Of a DNA stretch of 64,000 bases, positions 37,343 through 46,051 are shown one piece after another. The stretch lies in the NCBI GenBank assembly GCA_016709545.1, contig JADJMO010000001.1, forward strand, positions 124,001-188,000, read 5' to 3'. This stretch comes from Myxococcales bacterium (GTDB taxonomy: Bacteria; Myxococcota_A; Polyangia; Polyangiales; JADJMO01). The notes beneath the pieces were generated by a model that was not told the origin of the DNA, ran no database searches, and saw only the letters and a program-made list of their open reading frames with translations. The position numbers were made by a program, and so were the translations under genes. Each line of letters begins with the position of its first letter. Within the stretch, counting starts at the first letter, position 1.

Positions 37343-38563
37343 TCACGGGGTTCGCATCTCTTCGGGGGCGCGGTGCGCCACCATCATGTAGACGCCGGCC
37401 CCCGAGAGCTGGGCGCCGGCGATGGGCTCCCCGGCGCGCGCGACGGCCTTGCAGTCCCCGCCCTGTGCCTGCGCGACGCGTCGCACGAGCGCGAGCCCGA
37501 GGCCCACGCCGCCGAACTGCCGCGTCGTCGAGCCGTCGACCTGCACGAAGGCCTCGAACACGTGCTCGATCTCCTCCTCGGGGATGCCCGGGCCCGCGTC
37601 GGCGACGTAGAGCTCGTAGTGCCCGGGGACGTTGCGGACCCGCACCCCGGCCTGGCCACCACGGGGCGTGAACTTGCACGCGTTGTCGAGGATCTGGGCC
37701 ACGGCGCGGCCCACGCGGTCGGCGTCGCCGTAGGCTGGTAGCGGTCCGCGGGGCAGCTCCTCGACGAGCTCGACGCCCTGGTCGGCCATCTTGTCGGCGA
37801 GCGAGGCGATGGCGCGGCGCACGGTGTCGAGGAAGTCGTAGTCCTTGTGGACGAAGCGGATCTTGCCCGTCTCGAGGCCGGTGACGTCGAGCAAGTTGTC
37901 GATGAGCCCACGGAGCCGTCGCGTGCAGTCGTCGGTCGCGCGAAGGGCCTTGAGCTGCGCCTTGCCGAGCGGGCCGAGCTCCTCGTTGATCAGCATCGAC
38001 AGGTAGCCGACGATCGGCGTGAGCGGGGTCGCGAGCTCGTGCGAGACGTTGCGGTAGAACTCCTTGCGGAGCTTGTCCATCTGCCGCAGCCGCTCGTTGG
38101 CGGTGACGAGCTCGGCCACCTTCTCCTCGAGGTGCCGCACGATCTTCTCGCTCTGCGCGCGCAGGCGGCCGTCGCCCTGCGCCGTCGGCCGCTCCCGACG
38201 GCCCTGCAGGTAGCTCCGCACCTCGTCGGCGAACTTGCGCGCCTGGATCGGCTTCTGGATGAACCCGTCGCACCCGACGGCGAGCGAGGTGTCGCGGTCC
38301 CCCTCGGCGGTGATCGCGACCAGCGGGGTGCTCGCGGTCGCCGGGTCGCTCCGCAGGCGGAGCGCCACCTCGTACCCGTCCAGGTCGGGGATGTTGAGGT
38401 CGATGAGAACCAGGTGGGGCCGCAGCTCGAGCGCCTTGCGCACGCCCTCGAGGCCCGTCTCGGCGTCGACCACCTGCATGCCCTCGGCCGCCAGGAGCTT
38501 GCGAACGAGGAGCCGGTTGGCCGGGTCGTCCTCGATGTGCAGGATGGTCGTCGGGCGCGTCAT
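37343..38563 (-). CDS. Receiver-histidine kinase hybrid
   Basis: 406 residues without membrane helices. N-terminal receiver (1-120) with acidic pocket E11/D12, phospho-acceptor Asp55 in LVLIDLNIPD and Lys in FIQKP. A coiled coil (about 130-165) leads to the kinase core: His175 in VSHELATPL, DNACKFTP (N box), DAGPGIPEEE (G1) and VGLGLALVRR (G2). A soluble receiver-kinase is likely fed by another kinase and passes phosphate on. Its output regulator is not adjacent. Convergent with the MscS gene, 14 bp apart. Confidence 0.92.
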   Translation of the reverse strand: MTRPTTILHIEDDPANRLLVRKLLAAEGMQVVDAETGLEGVRKALELRPHLVLIDLNIPDLDGYEVALRLRSDPATASTPLVAITAEGDRDTSLAVGCDGFIQKPIQARKFADEVRSYLQGRRERPTAQGDGRLRAQSEKIVRHLEEKVAELVTANERLRQMDKLRKEFYRNVSHELATPLTPIVGYLSMLINEELGPLGKAQLKALRATDDCTRRLRGLIDNLLDVTGLETGKIRFVHKDYDFLDTVRRAIASLADKMADQGVELVEELPRGPLPAYGDADRVGRAVAQILDNACKFTPRGGQAGVRVRNVPGHYELYVADAGPGIPEEEIEHVFEAFVQVDGSTTRQFGGVGLGLALVRRVAQAQGGDCKAVARAGEPIAGAQLSGAGVYMMVAHRAPEEMRTP

Positions 38564-38616
38564 GACCGCCCAGCGTAGACGCGCCGCCCCGGAACCGACT
38601 AGCGTCCCGGTCCGTC

Positions 38617-39174
38617 ATGCGTCCGGTCCGTCCTTCTCTGCTCCTCCTTCTCTCTCCCATGGCCGCGCTGCTGTTCGCCGGCTGCAACGGCCTCGTCTCG
38701 CCGATCAGCGACGACCCGAACCCGCCGGCCCCGACGGCGCTGCCGCACCCGGCCAACAACCTCGTGGTTCCGCCGTCGCCCACGCCCCGGCCGCAGCCCA
38801 CGAGCAAGCCGGCGCCGCCGTCGCCCACCGCGCCCGCGCCCGCGCTGGCGGACACCGAGGAGAAGGTCACGGCGAGCCACATCCTGGTCAGCTGGAAGGG
38901 CTCGATGCGCTCGACCCAGACCCGCACCAAGGAAGAGGCCAAGAAGCGCATCGACGAGGTCATCGCCAAGCTCAAGAAGGGCGACGACTTCGCCAAGCTC
39001 GCCGCCGACTACGGCGAGGACGGCACCAAGATGCGCGGCGGCGACCTCGGGTCGTTCGCGCGCGGCGACATGGTGAAGCCGTTCGCCGACGCCGCGTTCG
39101 CGCTCAAGCCGGGCCAGGTCTCCGGCATCGTCACGACCGACTTCGGCTACCACGTCATCAAGCGCACGAAGTGA
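38617..39174 (+). CDS. Parvulin-type peptidyl-prolyl isomerase lipoprotein
   Basis: 185 residues. Signal peptide with FAGC lipobox, then a 50-residue Pro-rich linker, then a parvulin domain (about 85-184): ASHILVSWKG, a basic helix, FAKLAADYGEDGTKMRGGDLGSFARGDMVKPF and FGYHVIKRTK at the very C-terminus. It is complete for a minimal parvulin, and would assist folding of envelope proteins in the periplasm. The lpxC start follows 5 bp after its stop. Confidence 0.92.
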   Translation: MRPVRPSLLLLLSPMAALLFAGCNGLVSPISDDPNPPAPTALPHPANNLVVPPSPTPRPQPTSKPAPPSPTAPAPALADTEEKVTASHILVSWKGSMRSTQTRTKEEAKKRIDEVIAKLKKGDDFAKLAADYGEDGTKMRGGDLGSFARGDMVKPFADAAFALKPGQVSGIVTTDFGYHVIKRTK

Positions 39175-39179
39175 GCCGG

Positions 39180-39986
39180 GTGGCCGCAGAGGCGGCAAGG
39201 ATCCGCGATCGCGGGATCCACAGCGGCACCGAGACCCTGCTCACCCTCGCCGCGGCCGAGGGCCCGACGACGCTGGGGCGCGGCGCGGACCGCGCACCGC
39301 TGGCTGCGCTGCGCTTCTCGGGCGGCGATCGCGGCACCGACGTCGAGCTCCCGAGCGGCGCGCGCCTCCGCACCGTCGAGCACCTCCTCGCGGCGATCGC
39401 GGGCGTCGGGGCCTTCGCGGGCGCGCGGGTCGATCTCGAGGGCGAGGAGGCCCCGCTCTGCGACGGCGGCGCGCGGACGTTCGCCGAGGGCCCTGCGGTC
39501 CCTCGCGAGGCCCGTCGCGCCGCTCGTGATCGCGCGCGCGGCGCGATTCCAGGTCGAGGAGGCGACCTTCCAGGTCGAGCCGCTCGATGGTCTGCGCGTG
39601 ACGGTCGAGGTCTCGTTCCTCTCGCGCGGTTCGGGGTCCCGCTCGAGGGCGTGGCCTCCTGGGAGGGCGACCCGGGCGACTTCCTCTCCCGCGTGGCGCC
39701 GGCGCGTACGTTCGGCGCAGCGCGCGAGCTCGAGGCCCTGCGCGCGCGCGGGCTCGCGACCTACGTCCCCGAGGGCGTCGTGGTCGCGCTCGACCGACCC
39801 GAGCGAGCTCCACGCGATCCCGGCGAGCCCATCCGCCACAAGCTCCTCGACGTGCTCGGCGACCTCGCGACCCTCGGCGCGCCCCTCGTCGGCGCGATCA
39901 CCGTGCAGCGGCCGTCGCACCGCGCCCTCCACGCCGCGCTGCCCCGGCTCCGCGCCGCGCTGCGCGATTTCTCGCAACCCGGCTGA
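39180..39986 (+). CDS. lpxC: UDP-3-O-acyl-N-acetylglucosamine deacetylase, LpxC (two compensating frameshifts)
   Basis: 268 residues from GTG 39180. Family landmarks are present: RGIHSGTETLLTL, the zinc His in TVEHLLAAIAG (about residue 67), the His/Asp pair in IRHKLLDVLGDL and the catalytic-base region PSHRALHAALPRL. LpxC makes the committed step of lipid A synthesis and is normally essential. The stretch 39490-39618 reads as Arg-rich nonsense in this frame. The neighbouring frame gives LRSLARPVAPLVIARAARF and continues to VTVEVSF. One extra G at 39488-39490 and one missing C at 39618-39619 explain both shifts. Confidence 0.85.
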   Translation: MAAEAARIRDRGIHSGTETLLTLAAAEGPTTLGRGADRAPLAALRFSGGDRGTDVELPSGARLRTVEHLLAAIAGVGAFAGARVDLEGEEAPLCDGGARTFAEGPAVPREARRAARDRARGAIPGRGGDLPGRAARWSARDGRGLVPLARFGVPLEGVASWEGDPGDFLSRVAPARTFGAARELEALRARGLATYVPEGVVVALDRPERAPRDPGEPIRHKLLDVLGDLATLGAPLVGAITVQRPSHRALHAALPRLRAALRDFSQPG

Positions 39987-40020
39987 GGCTCCCGCCGACC
40001 CCTCTGCAAGAGGAGGTCTC

Positions 40021-40557
40021 ATGAGCGTCCAGCCCAAGCCCACATCGTCCCCGACCACCACGACCCCGCCGGTCACGCCGCTCGAGGGCAGCACCGTCCG
40101 CATCAACCCTTCGAACGGCCGCGCCACCCCCAAGGGGCCGACCTTCGGCTCGGTGATGGCGCAGGCGAAGCCGCTCCTGAAGGGCGCGGAGGCCGCGGCC
40201 ACGCTGCTGCCCGGGGGACCGCTGCTCGCCGCCGCGGTGAAGGGTGCGCCGACGAGCACCCCGATGTCGGGCTCCGCGCCCGTACCCGTCGGAGGCAAGC
40301 CGATCGCCGCCGGCGTGCCCATGATCCCGAACGCTGCCACGGGCGCGTCCGTGGGCGCCCCGTCGACGGCGGTGGGCGCGGCCTCGGGCGAGGGCGGGGG
40401 CGTCGAGTCGATGCTCGCCGAGAGCCAGGCCTTCAACCTCTACTACCTGCAGCTGCAGGAAGAGGTGAGCGCCGAGAACCGCAGCTACACGACGCTGTCC
40501 AACGTGCTCAAGGCACGCCACGACACGGTCAAGAACGCGATCGGCAACATCCGCTAG
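40021..40557 (+). CDS. Small protein with C-terminal helix resembling a type III secretion needle or rod subunit
   Basis: 178 residues behind a strong AGGAGGT site (40011-40017). The N-terminal ~120 residues are Pro/Thr/Ala/Gly-rich and probably disordered. The last 50 are helical: AFNLYYLQLQEEVSAENRSY and then LSNVLKARHDTVKNAIGNIR. The pattern SN-x2-K-x3-D-x4-I-x-N-x-R coincides with the C-terminus of type III needle proteins (PrgI, MxiH, YscF), which is noticeable but short. No secretion apparatus gene is in the window. A conserved helical assembly protein of unknown role is the safe call. Confidence 0.65.
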   Translation: MSVQPKPTSSPTTTTPPVTPLEGSTVRINPSNGRATPKGPTFGSVMAQAKPLLKGAEAAATLLPGGPLLAAAVKGAPTSTPMSGSAPVPVGGKPIAAGVPMIPNAATGASVGAPSTAVGAASGEGGGVESMLAESQAFNLYYLQLQEEVSAENRSYTTLSNVLKARHDTVKNAIGNIR

Positions 40558-40603
40558 TCACCGCGGGCCGGGTTGCGGGTTAGGATGGCAGGAGGAGAAC
40601 GAC

Positions 40604-40957
40604 ATGGTCGGCGGCATCGGAGGACCGGGAGGAGCAGGCAAGCCGCCGGGCGTCGGCGGGCCCGACGCGCTGTCGAAGAGCGCGGTGAAGGGCGCCGAGG
40701 CCCCGAAGGCCACCTTCGGGGAGGTCGCGACCGAGAAGGCCGGCGCCGTCGCCCCGACCGGTCCGCTCGACCAGCTGCGCGCGGGGCAGATCGATCGGTC
40801 GACCTACGTCGATCTCAAGGTCGAGGAGGCCACCAAGCACCTCGTCGGCCTCCTGCCGCCCGCGGAGATCGAGCGCGTGCAGGCCGAGCTGCGCGATCTG
40901 ATCGAGCACGACCCCGACGTCGCGGCGCTGGTCAAGGCCGCCGAGACCGCGCGCTAG
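40604..40957 (+). CDS. Small helical protein of unknown function, partner of the preceding gene
   Basis: 117 residues with a strong GGAGGAG site (40591-40597). Gly/Pro-rich first 50 residues, then a compact helical domain: DQLRAGQIDRSTYVDLKVEEATKHL and AELRDLIEHDPDVAALVKAAE. No signal peptide. The 46-bp spacing and shared strand suggest one transcript with the needle-like gene. I recall similar small proteins in Polyangiales but no function. Confidence 0.65.
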   Translation: MVGGIGGPGGAGKPPGVGGPDALSKSAVKGAEAPKATFGEVATEKAGAVAPTGPLDQLRAGQIDRSTYVDLKVEEATKHLVGLLPPAEIERVQAELRDLIEHDPDVAALVKAAETAR

Positions 40958-40966
40958 CGACGGCCC

Positions 40967-42344
40967 TCACTTGCAGCCGCCGCTGCCGGCGGCCGGCGCT
41001 GCGCCAGGCTTCGCGTTCGGGGTCCCGGCGAAGTCGAAGAAGTCGAGCATGCTCTCGGCGTTGGCGTCGCGGGCGCTCATCGCGGGGAGGTCGTGGACCA
41101 TCTCGATGAACCGCGCGAGCGCCCCGTGGTCGTAGACCCTGTGCGAGACGTACTTCTTCTTGGCGAACGGCGAGATCATCACGAAGGGCACGCGCATCCC
41201 GGAGCCGGTCGAACTCGGCCTGATCGGGCGCCGCGACGCAGGCCTTGGGCGGCGCCACGTGGTCGGCGAAGCCGCCGGACTCGTCGTAGGTGAACACCAG
41301 CGCGATGCCCTTGCCGTCCTTGAGCCACAGCGGGCTCGCGGTGACGGCGTCGTAGATCTTCTTGGTCCAGGCCTCGCCCTTCTGGACGTCGCTCGGCGGG
41401 TGCTCGTCGAGGGTGTTGACCCCGGCGTCGAGGAAGGTGACCTGGGGCAGCGTGCCGTCGGCGAGCGCGGCGAGGAACGCCGCCTCCTTGCCCACGCCCT
41501 TGTGAGAAGCGCCCCAGCCCGCCCCGAGGAGCGCGCCGTCGAGCGGGCTGCCGTCGTCGCTGTAGACGCCCCAGGTGACCTTCGCGTCGTCGAGCACGTC
41601 GAAGAGGGTCCGCACGTCGCTCTTCACGTAGTCGATCGCGGTGTCCTTCACGCCGTAGGACTGCCCGGCGTAGAGATACAGGCGATTGGCCCAGGTGCCG
41701 GCGAGCGCCGAGGAGTGGTAGTGGTCGGCCATCGCGTACTGGTCGGTGAGCCAGAAGTAGAACGGCAGGTCCGAGCGCTCGCGCCAGGTGAGCACGTAGC
41801 GACCGTCGGACGTGACGGGCGTCGTGTCGTCCTTGCCGACCGAGCGCGCGATGGCGTTCTGGACGAAGCCGTCCATCTTCCCACCGTTCCAGCCCGCGTG
41901 CATGCCGAGCCACTGGTGGTCGGCGTCGTTCGGGAAGCACGCGTTGGTCTCGTGGGTCGGCACCACCGCCACGCCCTTGTCGTCGGGGTTGGTGTAGCCG
42001 CTCGGGATGCCCTCGACGTCGGTGCGGCCCTCGGCGGGGAGCTTGCCGAAGTAGTGGTCGAAGGAGCGGTTCTCCTTCATCACCACGATGATGTGCGAGA
42101 CGGGCAGCTTGGCGCGATCGGCCGCCGCGAAGCCCAGCGTGTCCTGCACCTTGGCGCCCGCGGTGAACGCGCACGCCGCTCGCTTGTCGGCCAGCGGGTC
42201 GCTGGGGCCGGTGTTTGCGACGTCGCCCGCGCCATCGCCGAGGTCGGTGTCGACCCCGCTGTTCGGTGTGGCGGTCGGGGGATCGCTGGAACCACACCCG
42301 ACGAAGGACAGCACGAACGCAACGGAGAGGAGGCTCTTGGTCAC
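40967..42344 (-). CDS. Phosphoesterase-family lipoprotein (phospholipase C/acid phosphatase type, one-base frameshift)
   Basis: About 458 residues from GTG 42344 with lipobox FVGC. Alkaline-phosphatase-superfamily motifs of the phosphoesterase family are present: VVMKENRSFDHYFG (metal and nucleophile region), DQYAMADHYHSS, and TYDESGGFADHVAPP. The frame breaks near 41205, where one extra base spoils the reading. The next frame gives RVPFVMISPFAKKKYVSHRVYDHG and ends at 40967. It would hydrolyse phosphodiesters such as phospholipids on the cell surface. Confidence 0.85.
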
Positions 42345-42398
42345 CGACGGACTATGCCGCAATGGACGGGCTCTGTCGTGGCGGTTCGGTGAAAACCG

Positions 42399-43417
42399 TC
42401 ACGCGCCGCGGACCCGCGCGATGAACCACACGAACCCCGCCATGGCGACGCCGAGGCTCACCACCGGACGCCGCGCTCTGCGAACCACGGCCAGCGGCGC
42501 AGGAGGTGGAGGACCGGGAGGACGGCGGCGAGGGCGAGCACCTGCCCCAGCTCCACGCCGACGTTGAACGAGAGCAGCGCGGCCGGCAGCTGCGCCCGCG
42601 GCAGACCGATCTCGCGGAGCGCCGTCGCGAACCCGAACCCGTGCACGAGCCCGAACGGCAGCGTGATGCGCGCGCGCGCCCGCGGCTGGACGGTGAACAC
42701 GTTCTCGACTCCGACCCACACGATCGACAGCGCGATCGCCGGTTCGACGAACCGCGCGCTCGGCGTGAACACCCCGAACGTCGCGAGCGCGAGCGAGATC
42801 GAGTGCCCCACCGTGAACGCCGTCACCACGAGCAGGAGGTCGCGGCGCCGCCCCTGCACGATCACGAGCCCGAGCAGGAACACGAGGTGATCGAACCCGG
42901 TGACGATGTGCTCGAGCCCCATGCCGACGAAGCCGAGGGCCGAAGGCGGCGCGGTGACGAGCGTGGTCGGCGTGGGGGGAGCGAACGCGAACGTGCGCGC
43001 CGAGACCGTGAGCGAAGCGTCGGGCGGCGCACCCGGCCCGACGACGTGGGCGAGGTGCCGGTGCCCGAACGGCAGCGCCGCGAGCAAGGCCACCTCGATC
43101 TCCACCCTCGCCGGGGCTCTCGGGCAGCTCGCCTGCAGGACGACCCTGGTGGCATCGGTCTCGAACGGGCTCGCATCGCTGAGCTTCACTGGACACGCCA
43201 CGCCGTCCCCTCGCACGACGAGCGCCTGGCCGAGGACCCCGACGTAGTCTCCCTTGGTGGCGTGGGCGAGATCCCGCCGCGCGAACACGAGCGTCGCGGT
43301 GACCGTCGAGCCCACCACGGCGTAGTCGCCGCGAGAGACCCCTGGATCGTGCGCCTCTGCTGTACGCGGGGCGAGCACCGCGAGCAGGAGCAAGAGGACG
43401 AAGCGGACGAGCGACAT
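42399..43417 (-). CDS. HupE/UreJ-family membrane protein (one-base frameshift near the end)
   Basis: About 339 residues. A signal peptide and a periplasmic beta domain (20-150) precede a six-helix membrane part: FVGMGLEHIVTGFDHLVFLLGL, VVTAFTVGHSISLALA, LPFGLVHGFGFATAL and SFNVGVELGQVLALA. The His-rich GLEHIxxGFDH, TVGHS and LVHGFGFA motifs are typical of HupE-type metal (nickel or cobalt) transporters. The listed frame stops at GVRW; restoring one base near 42464 adds the last helix SLGVAMAGFVWFIARVRGA and a stop at 42399. Divergent from the PHP gene across only 39 bp. Confidence 0.85.
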
Positions 43418-43456
43418 GGCGCGGGGCGGGACCAGACCGTAACCTCTCCTTCACCC

Positions 43457-46051
43457 ATGCGTCACCGAGACGTCGCCGCGCTCCTCCTCGTCTCGCTCGT
43501 CGTCTCCTGCTCGAGCGACGAAGAGCCGCTCCCGCAGATCCTCCAGCCTTGCCCGCTCACCGGCGCCACCTTCGCGGTCGGCGACCCGAACGGGCACCCC
43601 GATCCGTTCGGCGCCAGGGCCGCAGGGCAGGCGCGGGCCTCGCGCATCAAGGACGGCGCGACCTACCCGCAGCCCGCGCACGGTCGCCAGCGCATCGAGA
43701 CCGGCGACTTCGTGCTGATCAACGATCGCATCGCGGTCGTCATCGAGGACAAGGGCCTCAGCGACGGCTACGGCCGCTTCGGCGGGGAGCTCCTCGCCAT
43801 CGACCGGGTGGGCACCGACGGCCGGCCGATGGGGATCTCCAAGTACAACGAGACCTTGATGGGCATCGCGTTCGACACGGTGAAGCCCACCAGCGTGAGC
43901 GTGCTGAAGGACGGCAGCGACGGCAAGGAGGCGGTCGTCCGCGTGACCGGCCCGCTCGTCACCATCCCGTTCATGGCCGAGTCCCTCAAGGCGCTCTACC
44001 CGAACACCTACGACGTGCAGTTCGCGTTCGACTACGTGCTCACGCCCGGCTCCCCGATGCTCACGGTGCGCTACGGCGTGCTGAACGCAGGCCCGGACGA
44101 TCTCGATTTCGGCCTGAATCGCCCGGGATCCGAGGAGTTCTTCGGCTTCTTCCAGACCAGCCAGTCGCAGCTCGTCACCCCCGAAGCGGGCTACGGCAAA
44201 CCCCGGGACTCGACCGAGTGGGCGGGCTTCGACGGGGGCGAGTTCAGCTTCGCGTGGCGCACCGTCGGCACGCCTCCCCTGCGCTACGGCATCTCGCAGA
44301 GCGGCTTCCAGCTGTTCACGGGTGAGGCGTTCGTCGCGCCCGCGTGTCAGACCACCCTCGTCGATCGTGTGCAGATCATCGCGGGTGGCCCGCACTACGA
44401 CGGCCTGCGCGAGGCGGTGCGCGAGGCCAGCAAGCAGGCGCCGTGGCGCGCCATCAAGGGTGTCCTGCGCGACGCGAAGGGCGCCCCGGTCGGCGACGCC
44501 TGGGTGCACGGCCTCGACGCCGCGGGCGCCTACCTCACCCGCACCCGCACCGGGGCCGACGGCAGCTTCACCGTGCATGGCCCGCCGGGCGCGCCGCTCA
44601 CCGTCGTGCCGCAGAAGCGTGGCTACCCGACCCACGCCGGCACGTCCGTCGCGGCGGCCGCCTCGGACGTCGCGCTCGCCTTCGCGCCCGAGGCCCGGCT
44701 CCGCGTCACGGCGACCGATCCCGTCACCAAGAAGCCCATCCCGGTGCGGGTGCAGGTGATCCCGAAGGACCCGGTGCCTTCGACCCCGACGGCGTACGGC
44801 GTGCTCGACGAGGTGGGCGGCCGGCTCCACCAGGAGTTCGCCGTGACCGGCGAGGCCGAACTCCCGGTGCCGCCCGGCGAGCACCGCGTCCTCGTCACGC
44901 GCGGCTACGAGTGGGAGCTGTTCGACACCACCGTCACCGTCGCCGCGGGCGAATCCAAGGACATCGCGGCCACGCTCGCCCACAGCGTCGACTCGACCGG
45001 CGTCATGTGCGCGGACTTCCACATCCACTCGATGCACTCGGCCGACTCCGACGACCCGGTGGTGCACAAGGTCAAGGGCGCCATCGCCGACGGCCTCGAC
45101 ATCCCCATCTCCAGCGAGCACGAGTGGGTCATCGACTTCCAGCCCGAGATCGTCAAGCTCGGGCTCACCGACTGGGCGTTCGGCATGGCCTCCTCCGAGC
45201 TCACCACGTTCACGTGGGGGCACTTCGGGGTCCTGCCGCTCACGCCGCGCGACGGGGCGGTGAACCACGGCGCCGTCGAGTGGATCGGCAAGTCGCCCGC
45301 CGACACGTTCGCCACCGCGCACGCGCTCCCCGAGAAGCCCATCATCATCGTCAACCACCCGCGCAGCGAGGGTTTCGGCGGGTACTTCAGCGCCGCCCGC
45401 TACAACCGCGTCACCAACACCGGCGACGAGGCGCTGTGGAGCCCCACCTTCGAGGCGATCGAGGTGTTCAACGACTCCGACTTCGAGGCCAACCGCAAGG
45501 CCTCCGTGGCCGACTGGTTCGCGTTCCTCGACCTCGGCAAGAAGATGGTCGCCGTGGGCAGCTCCGACAGCCACCACCTGCGCACCTCCCCGGTCGGCTA
45601 CCCGCGCACCTGCCTGCGCTTCGGTCACGACGACCCGAAGAAGCTCACCCCGAGCCTCGTCCGCGACGTCGTGGCGAGCGGCAACGCGGTGGTGAGCGGC
45701 GGCCTGTTCATGACCGTGGCCGGGCCCGGCGGCGAAGGCCCGGGACAGGCCGTGAAGGTGCCCGACGCCGGCGCCGACTTCACCGTCACCGTGGAGGCAC
45801 CGGGCTGGCTCGGTGGTGACCTCTCCCTCGAGACGATCGTCGACGGCAAGACCGTCTCCACCACCGCGCTCACGGCCAGCGGTCCGGGGCCGAGCAAGCG
45901 CGCCACCGCGGTGGTCAAGGTGCTGCGCGACCCTTCGACCCGGCCCCACTGGGTGGTGTTCCACGCGAAGAGCACCGCCGATCTCGCGCCGCTGCACCCC
46001 GGTCGCAAGCCGTTCGCCGCGTCGAACGCGGTGTTCCTCGAGAAGCCCTAG
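43457..46051 (+). CDS. Lipoprotein PHP-domain metallohydrolase (CehA/McbA-like) with carboxypeptidase-regulatory-like domain
   Basis: 864 residues from ATG 43457. Lipobox VVSC. Residues 30-310 form a beta-sandwich sugar-hydrolase-like module. A carboxypeptidase-regulatory-like domain follows (KGVLRDAKGAPVGDAWVHGLD, about 340-430). The PHP core starts at CADFHIHSMHSADSDD near residue 518 with HxH metal ligands, then SSEHEWVIDF, VNHPRSEGF and GSSDSHHL. The CehA/McbA group contains secreted esterase-like hydrolases. The substrate is unknown. TTCAC-N6-GTCAC spans the start codon. Its stop shares CTAG with the dipeptidase gene. Confidence 0.9.
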   Translation: MRHRDVAALLLVSLVVSCSSDEEPLPQILQPCPLTGATFAVGDPNGHPDPFGARAAGQARASRIKDGATYPQPAHGRQRIETGDFVLINDRIAVVIEDKGLSDGYGRFGGELLAIDRVGTDGRPMGISKYNETLMGIAFDTVKPTSVSVLKDGSDGKEAVVRVTGPLVTIPFMAESLKALYPNTYDVQFAFDYVLTPGSPMLTVRYGVLNAGPDDLDFGLNRPGSEEFFGFFQTSQSQLVTPEAGYGKPRDSTEWAGFDGGEFSFAWRTVGTPPLRYGISQSGFQLFTGEAFVAPACQTTLVDRVQIIAGGPHYDGLREAVREASKQAPWRAIKGVLRDAKGAPVGDAWVHGLDAAGAYLTRTRTGADGSFTVHGPPGAPLTVVPQKRGYPTHAGTSVAAAASDVALAFAPEARLRVTATDPVTKKPIPVRVQVIPKDPVPSTPTAYGVLDEVGGRLHQEFAVTGEAELPVPPGEHRVLVTRGYEWELFDTTVTVAAGESKDIAATLAHSVDSTGVMCADFHIHSMHSADSDDPVVHKVKGAIADGLDIPISSEHEWVIDFQPEIVKLGLTDWAFGMASSELTTFTWGHFGVLPLTPRDGAVNHGAVEWIGKSPADTFATAHALPEKPIIIVNHPRSEGFGGYFSAARYNRVTNTGDEALWSPTFEAIEVFNDSDFEANRKASVADWFAFLDLGKKMVAVGSSDSHHLRTSPVGYPRTCLRFGHDDPKKLTPSLVRDVVASGNAVVSGGLFMTVAGPGGEGPGQAVKVPDAGADFTVTVEAPGWLGGDLSLETIVDGKTVSTTALTASGPGPSKRATAVVKVLRDPSTRPHWVVFHAKSTADLAPLHPGRKPFAASNAVFLEKP

